Source of the DNA: Tubulanus polymorphus | Taxonomy: Eukaryota > Nemertea > Palaeonemertea > Tubulaniformes > Tubulanidae | NCBI RefSeq assembly: GCF_964204645.1 | Contig: NC_134029.1 | Span: forward strand, 5,217,001 to 5,281,000 | Length of the DNA: 64,000 bases | Reading direction: 5' to 3' | Shown here: piece after piece, positions 36,069-48,651 of the stretch | Layout of the letters: each line of letters starts with the position of its first letter | How positions within the stretch are numbered: position 1 is the stretch's first letter | Position numbers and translations under genes: made by a program | The notes under the pieces: generated by a model | Seen by the model: only the letters and a program-made list of their open reading frames with translations | Databases searched by the model: none | What the model was told of the DNA's origin: nothing

Positions 36069-39000
36069 TATCCACAAGATTCCTGATGTTTATCGATGGA
36101 AAATTACGAAAGTATTTCACATAGACATTTCGATGTATGGAAAATAACCAAGCTATCGTGCTAGGTTTATCGATGATGGTGCTAACCAACGACAAATTGA
36201 TGAAGTGCGTCATTATACAAAAATAAATGAAATCCCCCGTATATTGTCCATCCAAAGCGAACGGAAGGCCTCCTGACATGCGGATAAAACCGAACGCCGC
36301 ATAACGAATCAAATGGGAAAGAATTTGTATGCAGGGCACGACGCCCCAGCGTGGACTAAACAGTGTAAATGATTTCATCACAGTCGTCCATCTTCCCGCA
36401 GGCCTAAACACACAGCCACGCGCTATAGACGCTTAGCTCGGCGCATTAACGCTTGTCGAGCGGCAGTAATTGGAGAGAAAAGTTATTACAATTAACGATG
36501 ATAAATCAAATAAATAAACGGATAATTAACTGATCTGGAGACTCACTCGCAATGGTTATTATTGAATAGTCAATTGTGAATAAATTAGCTGAATTTTTCC
36601 CTAATGAAAAAGCTCCTCGGGCTGGTCGGCCGCAACTGTCGAGTACGTAGCACTACACTTGGAGTACGTGGGATTGATCGGGAGATTTTCTCGAAGATTC
36701 GAGAATAAAAAATATATCGTATATATATATATATCGAAATTATCAATTCATATTCACTTAAACCTTCAATTCGAGGTTTAACCTCTGGGTAATGGCAGCA
36801 TTTGTTCCCATTACGTAGAATGGTATTATTATGTGTTTAATGTCTATATTCTACTTCGAGTGCTTTTATGCATTTTTTCGTGGCTTATACTTATCGAATG
36901 AACGAGCTAATGAATGACGCGGTGCCTACAAGTAAATATAACGCAATTGAATGTTTTTCTAACTGATTGATATGACGTTGATGCATGAAATATTGGTTAA
37001 TATGTTGAAAGAGCTATTGAAGATCGGCGACACATTTCTTCGTTACTACTCTCATAGTAAACGCGTTCGTATCCAAGCGTTCGACTGAATCAACTGATAA
37101 ATTTCAAACCAACTCGAACATAATTGTTATGGATGTAACGCTTAATAAATAAAAGCTCTGATTATACAATGCGACGGCTAAAATCTCATTTCATCTCAGA
37201 CATTCTAAAGAGCTGACAAAATTGTTGTATTTTTATAAGAACGAGTTCTTTGTTTTAGGCCTTCGTGCAAACATGAAATTTGTCATATATCAGCCTTCCT
37301 TCACTTTTACTTACATGAACTGCAGTTGAATTTTGTATTTTCTGTATCGAATAATTCTCATGAGAAATGTAATTGGCAATCCTCTACCAACTGAATTTCT
37401 GTTCTCTGTGTAGGGTGACAAAACTAAGTCCACCTTTGGGCTGGGTGCAGGTTATTGCATCCTCCCCCGGCAGGGATTCGAGGATGAGGTTATTGATACG
37501 CATCATATTTAACTATATTGCACGTCACTACCATTACATATCATACCTATTATCAAAGAAACGTACAGGAAAATTGTTACACACTAAAAAAAACTTATAC
37601 TAGTTTCTGCTATTTCAGTGCAAAGAAAACGAATTAACGGAAACATTAGAGAAATCATTTTGGTTGCAGATGATGAGCCAGTGTGAAGTGAATGAATTAT
37701 TCATCCGAGGTGAAACATAACGTCTCGACATCGGCCCAGATTTTTTGTCGAGAGCGCGCGAAAGTCAATGAAAAACCATGAATAATTGAACGAAAGATGG
37801 TTACGAAAAATCGGTTCAATCGACCCGGAACCCGGAATTGATGCAGCCTTCGAAGCGATAGTATTATCTTTAGTTCTCGCATCACATCGCACGTTTGGTA
37901 TCTTTACCACACAAATTGCCGCATTAAAACAACAATGAAGGTTAGAGCGCCGGCTTCGCTTTAAAAACAAACTACCGTGTATCTGTGATGATAAAATGTG
38001 TATTTTTGAAGTCTTAAAAAGCGTTTCATGTTTATATACATTGGTATCTATTATGCGTTATATATAGGGTTCTGTGTGAGTCGATTTCCACTACGTCATA
38101 GTATTGGCGTTTCAAAATAATAATAATAATAGCACTTGTGAATTTTGGCGTTTATTCTGCAATTATATATACATGTATATATATTTCATGACTCTTATTT
38201 CATTTTTGAGAGGGTGTGCACTACGACATCAATAAATCGGGTATAGACTGGTTGCCGGTCAGTTCAATTCAAAAATCAATATACTCAAATCCAAAATAAC
38301 TTTATTGATCCATAATGTTATATGATTTATATCAGACTAAATATTCTCGACAATATTAAGCAATATGTGTTATTTTTCAAGGCGGCAATAACACTTTCAA
38401 GCTAGGTTTTCTTGTTATAACATTTCTGTAACTGGTGCAGATTTCTGCCCTATTGTTTTGCAAAAATAGAGTCGTGTATTTTTGTGTCGAACAGTAAAGA
38501 GTTGGGTTTCTACGGTGGTGCATCCCTGACACACCTAACCAGTGCCCGTGCTATACATCGTTCTGGGTAAACCAGAAATAATATGCGCGTCAACATAGAA
38601 ATCGGTGGATCATATATTTTTCTCACGAGATTGGCCTTCGATTCGCAGATGAGCTGCTCGTCAAGAACAATCAATATGAGATAGAAGTTCAATAGCATTG
38701 TGCAATAGTTCATTACATCCGAAAAACGAAAATATTTTAGTTGAAGAAAAACTGTGCATTAAGTTAATTAGCAATTTTCATATGCGCGCGTGCTGGCTGC
38801 GCTGGCATAGTTTTCAGACATCACTCTTGAATATCAGTTAGTATAGTATCAATGAAAGTTAGGCTGTTATTTGCATTTTTCATGAGCGAATACAGCGTAA
38901 CAGCGCCAGTATGAAGTAGACCGTTGATATATCACGAAAATATCACCGTAAACATTATTCCTCCTCATCGCAAAATGAAAAACAGATAATTACGATGTAT

Positions 39001-40429
39001 CATAACAATTAATGATTATAACGATGTAATTTGATAGTCGTAATTGAAAATATTATCCCGTTACGGTGGACCAGAATTTACTTCTTTTCACCCGATGAAC
39101 CACCGAGTATCGCCTCCCCACTCCCAATTATGAATAGCAAAATATGAATGATAATTCGATGTAATTTCGGATAATGATTCAAAGACCTTTATGATATTTT
39201 CAAAATTTCGGGTATATTACTGTATACCTATCATATAGATACTGTTCTAAAATAATACATGATCTATCTCTGGCAAGCGAGGATAAATTTTTGCCTCCAC
39301 GGTAGTTTACCGCGGTTGATTCATCGAGACGCTGTCTGCCACTGGCACGTTAGGATGAACTTTTTATGTTCTCTCCTCGAAAATTGCCTGGTCTACGTCA
39401 AGCTATAATCCAATTTATCTCCTACGAAACATCGCTCGCAATTATAGTTCAATCAGTACGACCAGACAGTGTACCGTTTAGCGCGTGTTGACTTCGGCCA
39501 AAGATATATTTTGTTCATCGGTCAGTAGGTTTGCTTCATGTTTTCTATGAACGAAACGCTGAAAGTGCTTGATCAATATAAAATAAGGAACTGCGACTAG
39601 CTAAATCATTTTTGTAGTTTTTCGATAAGAAACTAACCTAGACAGGAAACCCATCATATTGGAATAGTTCAATATTTACATACTGGCCACCATGACAGGC
39701 AGGTTTGTGAAAGCTGTTTGGCATGGGGATCAATGTTTTTCGAGCCGTCACCAAAGTTATTTCTGTTTATTTCATAATTCGCTAGCTAAAGAGCTAGTTA
39801 TATTTGTTCAATTTCCCCTACATGTATTGATAGTATAAGTGCCCGAAGTTTTTGCATCAGATCGGTCGTTTGTTGTGTGTAGTCAGTAGAGACGGCTATT
39901 TGCGGAAAATCAGCGTGAAAACAACAACGATTAATAGAAATAAGTAGTTGCCGTCGTCGCGTCTGGTGATCAGTGGCACGCTAGCATCGCTCTCTGCAGA
40001 GACGGCAGACCCGCGCGGGAATGCTTTATACATCGGCTCAAAGGTTTCCTGGTGATTTAGTTAACCACACCGTAACGGGCGGAAGTTTCTGGAATATTCG
40101 AATACGTAAAAAGATCATACATCAATGAAATATGGAAAATTGAATACGAAGGCGGATGCAGTTTGAATGAATAAAGGCGCACTACGTATTCGATGCCGGT
40201 CGAGTCAGAATTCTGAACGAAATGCTTCGGTGAACCTCGCGCAAGCGGGTAATTCGTCGATACGGCGCCTGTAGAATTCGCGGAGAATACAAGCACTTTC
40301 AGGAGATTCGGAACAGTCGAGAATCCTCATTCGTGTACAATCGGTCAAACGTCTGCATGAAAACGAACTCGGATCTATATCGGACTTGGTCAAAAACTTG
40401 GCGAAATTTCTCACCTCTTCCATAAGAAG
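36069..40429. other. 4.4 kb with no recognised gene
   Basis: AT-rich sequence. A 115-codon minus-strand frame (36064-36411) has two hydrophobic stretches but matches no family I know and lies against the MITE. Short frames near 37373-37970 and 38510-38713 carry no motif. The 5'UTR and promoter of TMEM26 should lie in the last kilobase. Confidence 0.5.
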
Positions 40430-43400
40430 ATGGGTTACAACATGATAATAGCGAAAGCTATTTTAGCGCGTGTTTTGTTCATCTTACACGCTGTAGTATG
40501 TATGTTCAGAGTTCATGCTAGAAATCATAATCAGATGCATTTTCTGTTGCTGACGCCTCTTGTTGTCTTACTTGCCGAAACCTATTTCACGTTGAGGTAC
40601 AAGAAAAACGGCGAGTGGAAATGGTAAGTATGTAGAACTAAACACGGCCGTCCGAAAGCTTAGAAAGATTTCAAATTCGTTTAAATTGTTCCAGTAGTTT
40701 TATGGTTTAGGAAACGAGATAAAAAGAGCGACCAGTAGATATACAGAACTTGACTGTCGGAGTCGAAACATCACAACACAACAACTTGATATCGTTGAAT
40801 GATAGCGAATTGTTTAGGTTGAAATTGCTTCGATTCTGCTATCGTTGTAGAAAATACTTGAATCCGTAAGATTTGAAATATCCGCCAAGCTTTAAGGTTT
40901 TCATTCAAGAGAACTGCGTACACCGCTTGAAAGTTTCTTCCAAAGTAATTTTTCGATCTTCCTCATATCATGTTCAGCCTAACGAAAAATATCATATTTG
41001 ATCGTGTTTGTTAGAAACAGACGAACGTTTCTACAACAGAAGTAACATAATCGTAAGAAAATATTTAATGATATAGATATAAATATTTGATGATGATATA
41101 GTTTTTATTTACTTGATCTTGGTTCAGTGAATATAGTGCAAATAGGTATTTCCTATTAAAAGCACAACTTGCCAATAATTCGAGCGATTATTGTTTTTTT
41201 TTCTGTATCAGATATACATCGTTGTGATGGCCACTTACCGGAATAGCATATTAGATTTTTTTATATTAATTTTGCCCCCTTGTCTATCTTATTTGCGATA
41301 CTCAAATATAAAAAATGCCTCTCAAAGGCGGGAATTTAATCACTGTACTTAAGTACAAATCTACCCAATATTGTTTCGATATTTTCTCGTATACGAAAGG
41401 GTTTCTTTCGTTGCATTGGCAAATATTGTGAGAGCCAATATTTCCCGTTTTGGAAACTTGTTGACTAACGTGATCAATTTGACATCAACTCCTCGTGCGA
41501 CACACTGACTCGTCAAACAATCAACTCAGCCTCTTGAATATCGTCGAAAAATTGTGGAAAGGACGTAAACCAAGATTGCACCGCATCATATTGGGGTAAT
41601 TAATTATCCTAGCAGATATTTTAGATTTTGATAGTTTGCTACGACATCATCATGGTTACCTTTTCATAACATTTTATCTTTTACAAATATGATCCTTTAC
41701 GATATGTTTAACGATGATATTTAGGCTACGATACTATTTTAAGCCGATTCCAACGGTGTAGTTTTTTTTAATCTAAATAGTCTGTATACCTACCGCTAGA
41801 TTTCTCGTTGTTAACCGTATGGATTTTTAAATTCACAAAATTCTAAATCCATTTTTCAATACGATGCCTCCGCGCTCTAGTCAATTCATGTCAAAACATT
41901 GGAGACTCCAATGTTTTGACTATTGAATTCACAAAATTCATTCTCAATACGACGTCTGCACGCTCTTCTCGTGTCAACACTGGAGATATTAAAGATGGAA
42001 AAGTGAAAATGTTATAGGATGATTGAATGTCTCTGAAAACTGTAATGTTTCCCAAAGGCGTCGTAGTACCGTGATTTGCCATCAAGATGTGTACAAAACA
42101 GCGTCCCAACTCGTACGCGTTTTCTGATTGCACAGGCGGTTAACACAGTTTTTCGTATTCCTCTCCACCGTGAAGCATCTCTTCTCGACGGCACCATTTA
42201 ATTACAATACTATATCAATGCTTAAACATTACATTATCAGGCCCATACTTTTACAACCAGCGAAAGTAAAAGCCATTGATTCAACGAATGTGCCGAATCC
42301 TTCAGCGTTGTATATACTTTTACTATAACGTATCTATAGAAAGGCAACTTCAAAATAGAAGTTTAAACAATAATCGAAAACCGCGTAGGAAGCTTATTAC
42401 TTATTCATTAATGAGAGCTCAATACCACAGAAATTCAATAAGCACGATTACGATCAGAATCTAGAACATAATTAGTTGGTAGTTTTCAGTTGTAGTACGC
42501 CTTCGCTTATTCCACACCAATGAGAAAACCATATAGATTCGATTGTAAAACGAATCTATAATGATTTGGTCATTCAGTTTTGTTCGCTTTTTCCTACATT
42601 TTTAGGCTCATTTTTACTTTTTTATATACCGGTACCGAACCGCGAAGATTCGTTTTCACTTCGATCAAAACTACTTGAAAATAAATCTTGTCAATATCTG
42701 AGGCGACTGTGTTGTTTTTCGAATTGAGAAATATCACTCTCGTGACAATCTACTCTACCAATACAGCGCGTATAGTATATTTACTCGCTTCATGTCTGAA
42801 TATTTGATTGCCTCTCAAGAAATGGAGTACAGACTTTCCATAATTGTAATATGCATTTCGTTCCTTCGGCGATTGGCATTTTGCTTTGGACAAAATTTCA
42901 TTCATAAAAACGAACGACTCGCATTTACCAGGGTATTCCACTGATAATCTACTATGGTCAAAGGGATGGTAAAATCAGAGTTTTGTCAGGAATAACAAGG
43001 AAAATGCCTCCCAGAATGTCGAAGCTTTAAACCCAACGGTTTCGAGTGTGAAAATTAATCCATTGACATTAATGGCCGTTTTATACTGGCCAAGTCATAA
43101 GTCATCCTCCCCTACTCCCAAACTACACGCATCTATAAGTTGTTAGTATGCCAAGTGGCATCGTTTGGGTCGAATTTTGGGAGATGCACCATCACTGAAA
43201 AACAGCTTGAAATAGAAAATAGAGGACTCCACAACTCCTATCATTTGTTTTCCACAGAGTTGTCGACAATCAACAAGATGTAGTCCATCGTAATAAATAA
43301 GGAATTCACTAGTCATCGGTAGATTTATTTCTTTTCGGCTGCTTGCCCACGGATAATCGTTTTTGTCTGCGAACTGGTGATTCCTCATACAACTGTCCAT

Positions 43401-46400
43401 GCGGGATATGAAAGTAATTCATCAGATTTTATTACGCAGACACAAGAACCGCGACGTAAGGAATTGTATTCGGCGTTAATCTCTGAATCGCCCTGACACT
43501 CGCAGCGATGATGAAGCATTCGTTGTTATACAGTCAGGGCATGTTTATATTATTACCCGTAATAACTATAACGTGCCAAGTTAAAACTAACGCCTTTCAT
43601 TCTTTACTCTTCAATCCAACTCGTATCTATGATTTGCAGCGGTCTTATTCAATAGCGAGTTAATTCAACGTGTCAAGGGATTTACGCAGCCTGGATCTAA
43701 TATCATGTTCGCGTCTGGAATCGATTTCATTATTATATTAATTAAAAATGCGAAAATAAAAAAATAACTTGATTTGGAACGTTCTGTTTATTCTTTTTAA
43801 TGCAAAACTAAAGCTTTTATTTCTAATTGCACCTGATGATGGCTGTTAGTCAAGAGCCAAAACGTTCTGGTTTCGTTTCAATGAATTCTATCGTATAAAA
43901 TTTGAATTGCGGGACATTTTCAACAGTTTACACAGATTAGAGTGTTTTATTCGACTACTAAAGCTTCTATCTCATTTTGGTTTTTTGTGCTGGTGTGTAC
44001 GGGGTAAAACATATACAGTTATATCATAGACGTATAAACTTATAAACTAGAAACTCTAGTTTATACGTCCATCGTTATTACGGACATCGAGCGGTATTTC
44101 TGTTTTATGCAAATCAATGCACGCTCGTGGTTACCGGTTACAATCCGTGCTGTTGGGCCGATATTCACTCGTGCTTTTTTCTCGATACGAAAATCACTTC
44201 TTGATTCTTAATGAACACAACAACATCATAACTTGCATAGTCGACAAAATGAAGCGTAAGAAAGTGCTTCATCCGTGCATAGATAGAATACAAAATAGGT
44301 TGTGCTTTAAATGCAAAGTGCAATCATAGTGTTTTGAACAACAAGCAAAACGAAATCCTTCTCTCGAAAACTGTTCAATTTAACTCCGATACTCGTCTTT
44401 CTATACGAGCTTTCGTTTGCATGCGAAGAAGTAATTAAGCAATGTCGTTTGTGAAGAGGTAAACATTCGCAATGTATCGCGAATAATAGCAAAGTCATTT
44501 GTGACTTTCACAATTAATTACACGCGATTATACGAATGTAGATTTGCAAAACCTGATACGGAAAAAAATGTGGTCGACGATATAGCATGTGATTGCCTTC
44601 GATCGAAATAAAGTCGTCAAGACGAAAACCGACCCGAATGAGTGTAAATAAAAGACACGTCAATAGCCTAGAAGATAGGTTATCTCTTCGTGCAGAGCCC
44701 TGGGGATTCGACAATTGCATTGGTGGCGTCTGCCAGAGCAAATAAAACTGTACATTTTGCGGATTTTTTTGCCGTCCAAGTGCGAGGCTACAATTCCGCG
44801 TGGACCGATTTCGCGGCTCGTTTATGTATTTGATGACAGATATAAATTAGCCCTAAGTAAATACGTAAACGAACACAAACAAAGTTGTAAATATCAATTA
44901 TAGATGAAAGAGTGGAAGTCGTTGACCAAGACTACAGGGGTTCGGCTAGCATTTATACGTAAATTGCGATCTTCGGTTGAGAAATATCGAAATAGGAGGA
45001 AATCTTATGGATCCAGCTGATGTAATTCCATCTTCCCGAGATAATTTTGCGAAGAAAATTGTCGTAACCAAGCGCTTAAATTTCTAATACGACTTATTAT
45101 AAACCAAACTATCAATCTTCGTCGTCATTGTGGTTCATTAGTCGTTGACGTTTTACGCGCGTCAAAATTGACTTCGCATTTCGTTTATCAAGATCGTTCA
45201 ATATCTAAACGATTCAGATCAGTAATTAATCACTGAGTGTTGCTAAACTCAAAGAAATCTGACTGAATTTTATTATTTGATATATTTTCAGGTTTTGTCC
45301 GAGTGTGTTTTTGTATCTATGTAGCGTCATTCCATCGACGTGGTTCATAGAGTTGGACCTTCTGGAGAAACGGGTTACGCATACAAACATGACGAAAAAT
45401 TTCACCGACTCTACACCGACAACCGACGGTAAAGACGCGACTACGCTGAACGGGTTCCATGAAGAAGAACACCACGATAAATACTTAGTCCTCGAAGGAG
45501 TGAGTACAAAACCATTAAACAGTTTTACTGTGTAACAACGCTCGAGGGGCCGGGTTGGCTATTCAATTTGGTAGATAATGGAGAAGTATGATTATGTTAG
45601 AATGATTAAGACACAATGTTCTGATAAAGAATGACCACTTCTAGATTAGAATAATGTCGAAGAGTATTCGAGAACGCGATATAAAGGTTCTCAAATAAGA
45701 GCATTGACCATAACCGAAAGACTAATCGTAATTACAAGTCTGCATTGCTTAATTGATATCAAAACAAAATTGATTTTAGATCTTACTTTGAATGCTTTCG
45801 AAGAAAATGTATTGCTACCTTTCCAGATCACGAACTGTATTGATAACTGATAACGCTAATGCGAGGTAGCCCGATACATACAGCCACAAAATGTGTGTAA
45901 CAGTCTACTTAAATATTCTGGTATCGCATTGTATATGTCTATTTGGGCAGTAAAAGCATCCATTTCTTTACAAAAGTATCGACATATGAATACAGAAATC
46001 GCCTGTTCGATGGGGAAGAAAAACATAATCAGATAACCCTACTATCGGGATTCAGGATGGCGAGATTTCGTGATAAGAATCCACTAAGATGTTCGCTTTC
46101 CCAAGTGCGAGGCTACAAATCTGCGTAGATTGGCTTATTTCTTCATTTGACGACAGGTCTTAATCAGCCCCAAGTAGATAGTATTTAAGTATACTAATGG
46201 AAAGCAAGTTGTAATAAACGTCAATAAGAGATGAAAGATTTAAAAGAAAAAAGATAAAAGTTCAGTTGGGGGAATATTGAGATATATACGATGAAATAAA
46301 ATGAAAAATAAAGGATAAGGATGGGTTTGATTGAGTACATGATACACTCCTTTTCACTCGAGACTGGGAGTAGTAAATGAATAAAACGCTATCAATTTAG

Positions 46401-47339
46401 AAAAGCAAACTGATGGTACATATTCTTAATTCTAATGTATTTCAGTTGATCATTCCGATTATGTTTTCCCCGGAAGGTTGGGCGAAGGTTCTCGAACAGC
46501 TCCTGCTACTGATACTAATTATTGGAAGATGGCTGTTACCCAAGGGTAAAATCACACGTGATCAGCTATCTCAACTACTACTGGTTTATATAGGAATGGC
46601 GGCCGATATATTAGAGTTGTTTGAGGCGTTTAAAGAGGATATTGTCCAAACGAATATAATTCTAACCATGGCGATTCTTGGATGTTGGTCGTTGAGCGTG
46701 TTGCAATTTTCGTTGGTCGTCACTTCGACTAGAAAACGCAGTAAACGGAAGCGGAAATGGCATCACGACCACTGTTGTTTCTGTTGCGAGACGGAGATAT
46801 GGGCGATAGCTACTACGGTGTTAATGCAAGATCTGCCATTTCTCGTCTTGAGACTTTTGCTCATCGTTAAATTTAAAGTGTTGAGTTATATGAATATATT
46901 TTTCACGTGTAAGAACACGTTGGTCGTATTGCTGCAGGTGTACCGAGGCTTTACCCTGTGTTACGAGCGCGAACGAGTCCTCAAAAAGAACGGCGAAATC
47001 ACGCTCGTACGTCACGTGAGCACGACGGCGAATTTGTGCGAGCATTCGCGAGACTATTCCTGGAAAAGTCTCAGCATGACGACCGACCTCTCACCGGAAA
47101 CTGATATTACTGACGTCCGACCGATAATAAAGCGAAGAACGGATTTGATGCTTCCGAGTCCAGAATCGTGGCACGAAGATGCCGACGCAAAAAGCCAAGC
47201 CGTGACGCCGCAGAACTGTAACTATCTACCACAGACTCGTATACCACCCAGCATTTCATACGAGTTAGAACGAGCGAACTCTATCCAACGAAACATTAGG
47301 AACACTCCAGCGTATATCGCTGACACGGAAGATTTGTGA
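40430..47339 (+). CDS. TMEM26: transmembrane protein 26
   Basis: Three exons: 40430-40623, 45292-45499 and 46446-47339, with phases 2 and 0 agreeing, 431 residues. Exon 1 encodes the first two membrane segments up to KKNGEWKW. Exon 2 has a hydrophobic stretch (FLYLCSVIPSTWFIELD) and an NMTKNFTD loop with two N-glycosylation sequons. Exon 3 carries the family core LLILIIGRWLLPKGKITRDQ, then QLLLVYIGMAADILE, QDLPFLVLRLLLIVKFKV and FFTCKNTLVVLLQVYRG. The tail is long, polar and probably cytoplasmic. TMEM26 is a multi-pass membrane protein of poorly known function. The 4.7 kb first intron holds no gene that I recognise. The end of this gene is duplicated at 53866-54410. Confidence 0.93.
44640..44920 (+). 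repeat. dispersed repeat family, copy A
   Basis: Shares GCATTGGTGGCGTCTGCCAG and, about 45 bp later, GTCCAAGTGCGAGG with the copies near 48220 and 55615, and its right half with 46090-46240. It lies in TMEM26 intron 1. No coding capacity; possibly a SINE-like or MITE family. Confidence 0.5.
46085..46240 (+). repeat. dispersed repeat family, copy B
   Basis: Contains CCAAGTGCGAGGCTACAA, then TTTGACGACAG and AATCAGCCCCAAGTA, matching the right half of the copy at 44640-44920. Confidence 0.5.
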
Positions 47340-48219
47340 CGAAGCTAACTATCATTGATAAAACATGAAATAGTCGTTGTTGTCGAACAAACAAAAAATA
47401 TCATTAAACAAACGATTACGATTATGTAAACTGTTTTAATCGAGTTACAATAATATATGTATCTAAATTTGCCAAAAATACTCCGAATGATTCCTCTTTT
47501 CTTGGAGCTAAATATCATCCTAGCGAACAAAAACCCGAAGCCCGATCTTATGAGCACCGTAGGTTCGTAGGTTCGAATCCCGATGGGTGCCTTCCCCCAG
47601 AAAATTTTGAAATACAGGATGCCGTATATGCGATTTCCAGGCATCTGAAGACAAAATCCACACTGTTGTCTTTTTTTAAACCTATCTCAGCAAAAATAAG
47701 GGGGCGTAGGCCGCTTCCAACCCCCCCCCCCTCCTAAATCGACCGGTTATCGCGGCAGAAGGTCTTTACTCCCTGATCCTTTCGAGATTTTTGAACGTGG
47801 ATCAACCTTTCTACAGGAAAGATTTGAACTAGGGCGTTTACAATATCATATACACACGTCGTTTTTATTGTTCCTTTGTCCATTAGATGCCATTCCATAA
47901 CATGTTGTAGATCGAATTTAAGCGAACAACAACGTCGAACTATTGAATCTCAGCTTGCTCTTGTCTGAACAGTCGAAATGCTCACATTTCTTACATTCCT
48001 TTTAACAGACTTAGTCGAAAGTGCAAAAACGAAGAGTTTTGCCTACGTCCAGTTTTATGATATATGTCAAATGTTATTTCAAACTAGTGTAACCAAGTTG
48101 CAGAGGATAACGGAGACAATTTGAAACTAAAGACGAACACATTACTATCTTAGAATTTTTCTTTACCAAACCTGAGACAATCTGAAAGAAAATGCTGCTG
48201 ACTCTGATCAATTTGACTA

Positions 48220-48345
48220 TTGCATTTGTGACGCCTGCCAGGCCAAAAAAAACTATATTTTGTAAAATTAACTAACGTCCAAGTGCGAGGTCTTAAAACA
48301 TCAATAAGGCGCGATTGTTGGGTTTCATAAGTGCTACCGGTTATC
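48220..48345 (+). repeat. dispersed repeat family, copy C
   Basis: Contains GCATTTGTGACGCCTGCCAG and GTCCAAGTGCGAGG. The copy at 55615-55740 is its duplicate, so it predates the PDIA3 duplication. Confidence 0.5.
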
Positions 48346-48651
48346 ACGGGGAAATCACTCTATTTCCAATGAGTACATATCTATGGACTCTACGATAATC
48401 ATGAAAGAAGCGCTAAGTTTCTACAAAGAAAACCCCCTATTGTGACTTAAAGTCAATTTCCCAGTACTGGTCGTTATAAATAGCACTTCTGAACAGGAAC
48501 TTTTACAATTCCACGTAATGCGTTTTATTGTCCCCCTTTGGCCAATAGGGGCCTTGCCTCGTTTGTTGTAGATCGTATTAAAGCGAACAATTGCGTTGAA
48601 CTTATTGTATCTCAGCTTGTTCTCTCGCCTGTGCTTATCTCGACGGTCAAA

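Noticed and set aside
36064-36411. Minus-strand 115-codon frame with hydrophobic stretches
   Set aside because: No recognisable family, adjacent to a MITE and without clear partner exons; too weak to call.
40205-40423. Minus-strand 72-codon frame overlapping the TMEM26 start region
   Set aside because: Composition looks protein-like but no motif or splice support was found; it is more likely antisense to the TMEM26 5'UTR.
47540-47590. Possible tRNA gene or tRNA-derived SINE (GGTTCGAATCC B-box-like sequence, repeated near 54620)
   Set aside because: No A box or cloverleaf could be built around it; the second copy is only the segmental duplicate.
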